Positions 35,724 to 40,685 of a DNA stretch of 40,685 nucleotides are shown in pieces. Position numbers and translations under genes: made by a program. Source of the DNA: an uncultured Paracoccaceae bacterium (lineage in GTDB: Bacteria > Pseudomonadota > Alphaproteobacteria > Rhizobiales > Rhizobiaceae). Numbering within the stretch: the stretch's first letter is position 1; every line of letters begins with the position of its first letter. The stretch spans positions 1 through 40,685 of the forward strand of contig CALMYO010000218.1 of NCBI GenBank assembly GCA_937873685.1. Direction: 5' to 3'. The notes under the pieces were generated by a model. The model had not been told where the DNA came from. It did no database searches and worked only from the letters and a program-made list of their open reading frames with translations.

Positions 35724-37013
35724 TCAGTCAGGCTTCAGCCCGTACATCTCTTCGCGGAACCGCGCCTTGTCGGTCAGATAAGTGTCTTTGAGCATTTCCA
35801 CAACATGCTCGCGGAACGGTTCGCTCCACGATTCGTAATCCTTGTAGAAGGTCTGCTTGTTGAACACGTAGCGGGCGATGAAATCCGACGGCACGAATTC
35901 GCTGATCAGCCGGTTCACCAGCCACGCATCCTCGTGGTCGGGGCGCGCGCGCACCACGAAGAAGCGGCGACGCGGCGCGATGTTGGCGATGTCGATCGTC
36001 CCCGTATCGGAAATCTCGCGCTTCACCTTCGACAGGAACGGGAAATCGCCGTTCTCGGCAATCAGGCTCGCATAGTTGTGCATCCAGGTCTGCAACCAGA
36101 TCTTGTCGACCTTGTTGAGATCGCGCTCCGGCTCCAGCTGCCGGATCAGCGCGCGGATCACCATCTCGGCGCGGTGTTCCAGATACTTCGACGGCACGAT
36201 CCAGCTTGCGCGCGGCAGTTCCAGCCGACCCGATTTGGCGAGGAAGCGGATCACCGCGTCCGGATCGGTGATCGAAAGGTAGCTCACCTGCCACGGGCGT
36301 GACTTGCGGAAGCCCGGCGCGTCGGGATTGCCGATCACGGTGGTCAGCTTGTCGCCGACGAAGATGTAGAGCCCGCCGAAATGGCTGGTCCAATAGGCAT
36401 TGTGGCGAAACACCACCTGGTCGGGCGCAAGCGGATTTTCGCGAATGTCGCCGGCCGCCTTGGCAAGCTCCACCATGCGGTTCAGCATCGAATCGTCGCG
36501 CCAGGCGTCGGGCTCGACCTTCAGCCGGTCGGTCAGGCGGCGCAGTTCTGCCGCCTTGCCGAGCACATCGTCGGCCGACAGCACCTTGAATTCCACCTGG
36601 TTGATCGAAAGCAGGTCGTCGATCGACGTGACCTCGGAACCCGAATCCTCGATCTCGCCATAGATCACGTCCTTGATCGTCAGCGCGTTGATCGCCCGCG
36701 CATTGCGCGAGAAGAAATCGTACATCAGTTCCGACGTGTTGGAGAACGCCGTGTGCACCACAGGCAGTTCGGCCTGCGCCGGCGTGAGAATGATGAAGCG
36801 GCGGTTGACGCCGTTCGGGTCGAGGTAATCGTAGTCGCCGATTTCCTCGGCGATCTGCGGCGAGAAGCCGGTCTTGTCGATGTTGAAGGCGGAGAGCTTC
36901 GTCTCCTTCACGCCGAACGCTTTCAGCGCCTTGTTGTAGCGCGCTACTAGATGCTCGCCATTGATGGTGAGCAGGCGACCGTAGATCAGTTCGTTGTCGT
37001 AGAGGCGTTTCAT
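35724..37013 (-). CDS. DUF6638 family protein
   Basis: A 429-residue cytosolic-looking protein without signal peptide or membrane helices. MKRLYDNELIYGRLLTINGE at the N terminus and the segment IVPSKYLEHRAEMVIRALIR fit the uncharacterised family I know as DUF6638, found in alphaproteobacteria beside DUF2333. Its ATG overlaps the stop of the VapC-like toxin gene by 4 nt (ATGA), so in this genome its translation is coupled to a toxin-antitoxin module. No catalytic motif is recognised. Confidence 0.78.
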   Translation of the reverse strand: MKRLYDNELIYGRLLTINGEHLVARYNKALKAFGVKETKLSAFNIDKTGFSPQIAEEIGDYDYLDPNGVNRRFIILTPAQAELPVVHTAFSNTSELMYDFFSRNARAINALTIKDVIYGEIEDSGSEVTSIDDLLSINQVEFKVLSADDVLGKAAELRRLTDRLKVEPDAWRDDSMLNRMVELAKAAGDIRENPLAPDQVVFRHNAYWTSHFGGLYIFVGDKLTTVIGNPDAPGFRKSRPWQVSYLSITDPDAVIRFLAKSGRLELPRASWIVPSKYLEHRAEMVIRALIRQLEPERDLNKVDKIWLQTWMHNYASLIAENGDFPFLSKVKREISDTGTIDIANIAPRRRFFVVRARPDHEDAWLVNRLISEFVPSDFIARYVFNKQTFYKDYESWSEPFREHVVEMLKDTYLTDKARFREEMYGLKPD

Positions 37014-37432
37014 GACGTGACCCTGCCGAGCAACGGGATTTTCTCCGCCTCGGCGGCTTTGTACAGGGCCTTGTCCAGCGTCGCCAGAGGCAGTTTGCGT
37101 CGCGAAGCCAGCTCCAGATAGGCTGCATCATATGCGGTCAGGCCGTGCCTGTCGCAATAATCCTGTGTCCGCAGGAAAAACGCCTCTGCGCTTTCGGTGT
37201 CTGTTTCTATCTGAAGGTCGAACAGCTTTTTCAGCGCCGTGGTCCGGTATGAAGAACTCATCCTTCCGCGACGAACTGCAAGCGCAAAGCCGTTGCCGAT
37301 CTCGGCACACCAATGAACCGGTACGACGGCGCCGACCGTTACGAGGCGTTCCGCGATCGATTCCACCTGTTCGGTGCTCTCGTCCGGAAACTGCCACGCG
37401 AACACAACGGAGGCGTCGACAACGAATGTCAT
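37010..37432 (-). CDS. vapC: VapC-like PIN-domain toxin
   Basis: A 140-residue PIN-domain ribonuclease. The acidic Mg2+-binding residues are seen in FVVDASVVFAW (first D, residue 6), HWCAEIGNGFALAV (E), LTAYDAAYLELA (D) and ATLDKAL (D), all in the usual order. VapC toxins cleave tRNA or rRNA to stop growth when the antitoxin is lost. The ATG at 37432 overlaps the antitoxin stop by 4 nt, deciding the start over the longer frame to 37507. Its own stop overlaps the DUF6638 start. Confidence 0.93.
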   Translation of the reverse strand: MTFVVDASVVFAWQFPDESTEQVESIAERLVTVGAVVPVHWCAEIGNGFALAVRRGRMSSSYRTTALKKLFDLQIETDTESAEAFFLRTQDYCDRHGLTAYDAAYLELASRRKLPLATLDKALYKAAEAEKIPLLGRVTS

Positions 37433-37674
37433 CGACGACCCTCGCTGATCAGATCCTTGATCGACATGTCGCCAAGCGAATTCCCGCCGCGATTCTCGCG
37501 AATCCACTTGGCCGCCTCTCGCGCGCGTTCGAGCTTTCCCTCATCAGGCAGCGGCGGCACAAGCCGCGCCACCGGCTTGCCGTGGCGCGTAATCGTCACT
37601 TCTTCCCCGCGCTCGACCCTCTCGAGCAGTGAGGAAAGCCTGTTTTTCGCTTCCAAGGTGCCAACCTGAGGCAT
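37429..37674 (-). CDS. Phd/YefM-type antitoxin of the VapC pair
   Basis: An 81-residue antitoxin. MPQVGTLEAKNRLSSLLERV and GEEVTITRHGKPVARLVPP are the prevent-host-death signature, an N-terminal DNA-binding dimer that represses its own promoter. The C-terminal helical tail (LERAREAAKWIREN and after) should wrap the toxin. Two ATGs lie at 37677 and 37674; GGAGGGA upstream favours the second. Upstream to 37786 is the promoter region. Its stop overlaps the toxin start by 4 nt. Confidence 0.92.
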   Translation of the reverse strand: MPQVGTLEAKNRLSSLLERVERGEEVTITRHGKPVARLVPPLPDEGKLERAREAAKWIRENRGGNSLGDMSIKDLISEGRR

Positions 37675-37786
37675 CATTCCCTCCACATGTGGCCAGACTA
37701 GCCAGAATGTATGGAATAGACCCTCGCTATGCAAGGTGACAAATCTTGGCGTCGCCAGAATTTCATGCCCGCGGGAATACAACCGC

Positions 37787-38575
37787 TCAAATCGTCACCA
37801 ATCCGAACCCGCTCATCAGCCGGCGGAACTCGCGCGGCGGATCCTTCGAGGTGAACACTGCCAGATCGGGACCGTTGTCCTCGCCTTCCGCTGGGCGATC
37901 GGCCAGAAGCGCCAGCGCGCGGCGCGCAATCGCTTCGGATGTGTCGATCCAATCCACCGGCCAAGGCGCTGTCTTGCGCATGCGGTTGACCAAAAACGGA
38001 TAATGCGTGCAGGCCAGCACCACGATATCGGTGCGCCGCCCGTCCTTTTCGACGAAACACGGCGCGATCTCGGCCCTCACGGCCTCCTCATCGACGAAGC
38101 CCTCGCGCATGTAGACCTCGGCGAGCCGCGCCAGGTTCTCGCTGCCGACAAGGCGCACATGGCACTGGCTGGCGTATTTCTGGATCAGGTCGCGGGTGTA
38201 TTGCCGCTTCACCGTTCCCGGCGTCGCCAGCACGCTCACAAGGCCGGAACGGGTGCGTTCCGCCGCCGGCTTGATCGCCGGAACGGTTCCGACAAAAGTT
38301 TCGCCGGGAAAGGTCTCGCGCAACTTGTCGATGGCGAGCGTCGAAGCAGTGTTGCAGGCAATGACTGTCAGCGCCGGACGGAAACGCGACAGCAGGTCGG
38401 AAAACAGCGCGATCATGTGGTCGAGCAGCGCCTTTTCCTCCCATGCGCCGTAGGGAAACGCCGCGTCGTCGGCGACATAGATGAATCGCCTGTCGGGGAT
38501 GAGAACGCGAGCCTCGCGTAGCACGGTCAGCCCGCCAATGCCGGAATCGAACACCAGGACCGGCCGGTCAGGCAT
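37787..38575 (-). CDS. murI: Glutamate racemase
   Basis: Makes D-glutamate for peptidoglycan in the cytosol by a two-base mechanism. A 262-residue protein with [13 protein letters not shown] near the start. The two catalytic cysteines lie in [12 protein letters not shown] (Cys74) and LACTHYPFL (Cys189), and AFPYG matches the substrate loop. The ATG at 38575 lies 8 nt inside the end of the RNA methyltransferase gene, so the two are coupled. The longer open frame to 38680 is not used. Confidence 0.97.
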   Translation of the reverse strand: MPDRPVLVFDSGIGGLTVLREARVLIPDRRFIYVADDAAFPYGAWEEKALLDHMIALFSDLLSRFRPALTVIACNTASTLAIDKLRETFPGETFVGTVPAIKPAAERTRSGLVSVLATPGTVKRQYTRDLIQKYASQCHVRLVGSENLARLAEVYMREGFVDEEAVRAEIAPCFVEKDGRRTDIVVLACTHYPFLVNRMRKTAPWPVDWIDTSEAIARRALALLADRPAEGEDNGPDLAVFTSKDPPREFRRLMSGFGLVTI

Positions 38576-39425
38576 CGCCCCCCTCCCCCGTGTCGCCCTT
38601 CTTGCGCCGCTTGCCGCCGGCGGGCTTGCGGCGGCCGGGCGGCGTCCCTGCGCCGCGCGGCAGGTCGGGGCTGAACACATCGAGCGAGGTGATCGCCCCG
38701 CGCAGCAGCCGGATTTCGGGCGTGTTGAAGCCGGGCCGGGTCAGCACCTCGCGCAGGTTGTTCTTCATCACCGCAGTCTTCTCGGGCGGGCGGAAATAAC
38801 CGCGCGCGGCAAGCGCGCCCTCCAAATGCTCAAACAGCCCGTAAAGCTCTTCCTTCGGCGCCGGGGTGAATTGCGGCCCGGCAAAGGGCGTGCGGTTTTC
38901 CGCTCCGAGCCCGGATTTCATCCATTCATAGGACACCAGCAGCACGGCCTGCGCGATGTTGAGCGAGGCGAACCCGGGATTGACCGGAAAGGTGACGATC
39001 TCGTCGGCGAGGCCCACTTCCTCGTTCGAAAGGCCGAAACGCTCGCGGCCGAACAGGATCGCCGCCCCCTCCCCCTTCGGATAGTTGGCGCGAATGAAGC
39101 CGACAGCCTCGTCAGGCCCGAGCACGCGCTTGAATCCCTCACGATGGCGCGCCGTCGTGGCGGCGACATGGCGGCAATCGGCCAGCGCCTCGGCAAGCGT
39201 GTCGAACACGCGAACATTGTCGATCACATGCGTCGCGCCGCTCGCCGCCGCCTGCGCCTTTGGATGTGGCCACCCGTCTCGTGGTGCGACAAGGCGCAAA
39301 TCGGCAAGGCCGAAATTCGCCATGGCGCGGGCCGCCATGCCGATGTTCTCGGCCAGTTGCGGCTCCACCAGCACGATGGCCGGGCCTTCCGCGAGCATGG
39401 GTCTGGTTGTGTCGGTGCCGGCCAT
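38568..39425 (-). CDS. TrmJ-type RNA 2'-O-methyltransferase (SPOUT family)
   Basis: A 285-residue SPOUT methyltransferase of the TrmH/TrmJ branch, which methylates the ribose of a tRNA nucleotide (usually position 32) with S-adenosylmethionine. [19 protein letters not shown] carries the conserved N and R of motif 1. [15 protein letters not shown] is motif 2, and [17 protein letters not shown] is the knotted cofactor-binding motif 3. A Lys/Arg/Gly-rich tail ([14 protein letters not shown]) probably binds RNA. The ATG at 39425 (MAGTDTTRP) is preferred over 39476. The stop overlaps murI by 8 nt. The exact target nucleotide is inferred. Confidence 0.88.
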   Translation of the reverse strand: MAGTDTTRPMLAEGPAIVLVEPQLAENIGMAARAMANFGLADLRLVAPRDGWPHPKAQAAASGATHVIDNVRVFDTLAEALADCRHVAATTARHREGFKRVLGPDEAVGFIRANYPKGEGAAILFGRERFGLSNEEVGLADEIVTFPVNPGFASLNIAQAVLLVSYEWMKSGLGAENRTPFAGPQFTPAPKEELYGLFEHLEGALAARGYFRPPEKTAVMKNNLREVLTRPGFNTPEIRLLRGAITSLDVFSPDLPRGAGTPPGRRKPAGGKRRKKGDTGEGGDA

Positions 39426-39501
39426 TGCCGATGGATCGGATTCGGTTCTTCCGTCTCCTCGCACAAGGCGGCGCAAAAGGAAATGGCGCGTTCCTTCGCA
39501 C

Positions 39502-40533
39502 TTATGCAGCGTCAGCGTGGACGCCGATTGCTTCCAGCGCTTCGGCAGCGGCGGCGCGCAACAACCGGCCGTCGGCGCCGGGCTTCACCGCCTCCTCGCT
39601 CAGCATGCGTCGCCAGCGCCGCGCACCGGGAAGTCCGTGAAACAGACCGATCATGTGGCGCGACACATGCGCGAGGCGTCCGCCCGAAGCGATGTGGCGA
39701 TCGGCGTAAGCGGCCATGGCGTCGATCACGGCGGCGAAATCGGGTTGCATTATCGCGGGGTTTGGCGACACCGCCTGCGGATCGGCCAGCAAGGCGTCGA
39801 CACCGGCAAGAACCGACGGCTCGTGGTAGGCGACGCGACCGAGCATTACGCCGTCCATCACGGCCAGATGTTCACGCGCCGCATCGAGCGTCGCGATGCC
39901 GCCGTTGATGCCGATGAACCGGTGCGGCCAGTCTCGCTTCAGCGCGTGCACGAGCGGGTAATCGAGCGGCGGAACCTCGCGGTTCTCCTTCGGGCTCAAG
40001 CCTTGCAGCCATGCCTTGCGCGCGTGCACCCACAGCGCATCGGCTCCCGTATCGAACATGGCCGTTGCGAAGGCCGGCAGCACCTCGCGCGGTTCCTGCT
40101 CGTCGACGCCGATGCGGCACTTGACCGTGACCGGCACATCCACGGCCCGCTTCATCGCGTCCACACACCGCGCGACCAGATCCGGTTCGCGCATCAGGCA
40201 AGCGCCGAACGCGCCGGATTGCACGCGATCCGACGGGCATCCGACATTGAGGTTGATCTCGTCGTAACCGAACCCGGCGCCTATCCGCGCAGCTTCGGCA
40301 AGCTTCTCCGGCTCCGATCCGCCAAGCTGCAACGCGACCGGATGCTCGCTGGCATCGAACCCGAGCAGCCGCGCGCGATCGCCATGAATGGCCGCATCGG
40401 CCACCACCATCTCGGTGTAGAGCAATGCCTTGCGCGTGAGTTGGCGGTGGAAGAAGCGGCAATGCCGGTCCGTCCAGTCCATCATAGGGGCCGTGGACAA
40501 TCTCGCTGCCGCAGTGGCTGCGTTGTTGGGCAT
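39502..40533 (-). CDS. dusA: tRNA dihydrouridine synthase DusA
   Basis: Reduces uridine to dihydrouridine in the D loop of tRNAs (positions 20 and 20a) with FMN and NADPH. A 343-residue protein, normal for DusA. APMMDWTDRHCRFFHRQ at the N terminus and INLNVGCPSDRVQSGAFGACLM, with the catalytic cysteine, are diagnostic of DusA within the Dus family. VTVKCRIGVD and ALWVHARKAWLQGLSP fit the FMN and RNA-binding regions. It is followed, 76 bp on, by the RNA methyltransferase gene, giving two RNA-modification genes and murI in one direction. Confidence 0.96.
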   Translation of the reverse strand: MPNNAATAAARLSTAPMMDWTDRHCRFFHRQLTRKALLYTEMVVADAAIHGDRARLLGFDASEHPVALQLGGSEPEKLAEAARIGAGFGYDEINLNVGCPSDRVQSGAFGACLMREPDLVARCVDAMKRAVDVPVTVKCRIGVDEQEPREVLPAFATAMFDTGADALWVHARKAWLQGLSPKENREVPPLDYPLVHALKRDWPHRFIGINGGIATLDAAREHLAVMDGVMLGRVAYHEPSVLAGVDALLADPQAVSPNPAIMQPDFAAVIDAMAAYADRHIASGGRLAHVSRHMIGLFHGLPGARRWRRMLSEEAVKPGADGRLLRAAAAEALEAIGVHADAA

Positions 40534-40630
40534 TCAGAGTTCTCCTCAGGTGCGCCCACTTCCAGAACGGACCCGCTGTGCACACCATATGCACACGAGA
40601 GACGTGTTGCTACCCCGCCCCGTACAGCGA

Positions 40631-40685
40631 TGAACCGCCCCGGGTTTGCCGGAGGCTGGTTTGCTCGAGTCCTACGCGGCTAATG
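40631..40685 (-). mobile_element. End of a second IS3-family element, cut by the window edge
   Basis: From 40631 the sequence TGAACCGCCCCGGGTTTGCC and the following GGAGGCT repeat the left end of the element at 15213. Beyond this the two diverge (about half of the next 25 bases differ), but both place an orfB stop preceded by GCC GC codons on the minus strand, here TAG at 40672-40674. It is a related but not identical copy in the same orientation, inserted upstream of dusA. Confidence 0.85.

Noticed and set aside
15213-40685. The two IS3 copies as the ends of a composite transposon
   Set aside because: The enclosed DNA contains core genes such as murI and dusA, and the two copies are diverged.

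Overview
The window looks like a chromosomal segment of a GC-rich alphaproteobacterium of the order Hyphomicrobiales, probably near Mesorhizobium, Aminobacter and other Phyllobacteriaceae. This rests on the gene content (an ATP12 chaperone, paired DUF1127 proteins, DUF2333/DUF6638 neighbours, a long trigger factor with a Lys/Ala-rich tail) and on short palindromic repeats between genes. The genus is inferred from recall of families, not from a search.

Left part (1-13.8 kb), mostly resident genes. About 0.9 kb without a convincing gene is followed by a coupled pair for sulfopyruvate/phosphonopyruvate-type decarboxylase (909-1969), guaB (2328-3830), a MAPEG-type membrane protein, a DUF6880 protein, trigger factor (minus strand) and a tRNA-Leu(UAG). 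At 7.77-8.48 kb lies a compact regulatory locus: two 48-residue DUF1127 proteins, each followed by hairpins that present a CUCCUCCUCCC loop (two after the first gene, three after the second, the last being the terminator). It resembles the CcsR or 'cuckoo' small RNAs of Rhodobacter. Then come an ATP12 chaperone, an MFS transporter, and a minus-strand group of an FAD aromatic-ring hydroxylase (3-hydroxybenzoate 6-hydroxylase-like), an FAH-family hydrolase and a DUF302 secreted protein.

Middle part (about 13.9-29.6 kb), an accessory island. It holds a chimeric ORF with a 10-residue tandem repeat joined to a truncated TrbF, an IS3-family element whose transposase is broken by a small palindrome, and a LuxR-type regulator. 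A 29-nt poly(C) tract lies upstream of a giant RTX/cadherin/choice-of-anchor-L secreted protein of about 2,820 residues, which is split by one frameshift. Beyond it are decayed IS630 and IS21 fragments, a tyrosine integrase pseudogene with at least four lesions, and a 310-bp element with terminal inverted repeats.

Right part (29.6-40.7 kb), resident genes again. It starts with a gentisate operon (gentisate 1,2-dioxygenase, fumarylpyruvate hydrolase, TRAP binding protein) with a divergent MarR regulator. Together with the hydroxylase on the other side of the island, these genes give 3-hydroxybenzoate to gentisate to ring-cleavage products, so the island appears to split a catabolic cluster. 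A low-GC two-gene cassette of unknown function abuts marR. DUF2333, DUF6638, a VapBC-like toxin-antitoxin pair, glutamate racemase, a TrmJ-type RNA methyltransferase and DusA follow. The right edge enters a second, related IS3 copy.
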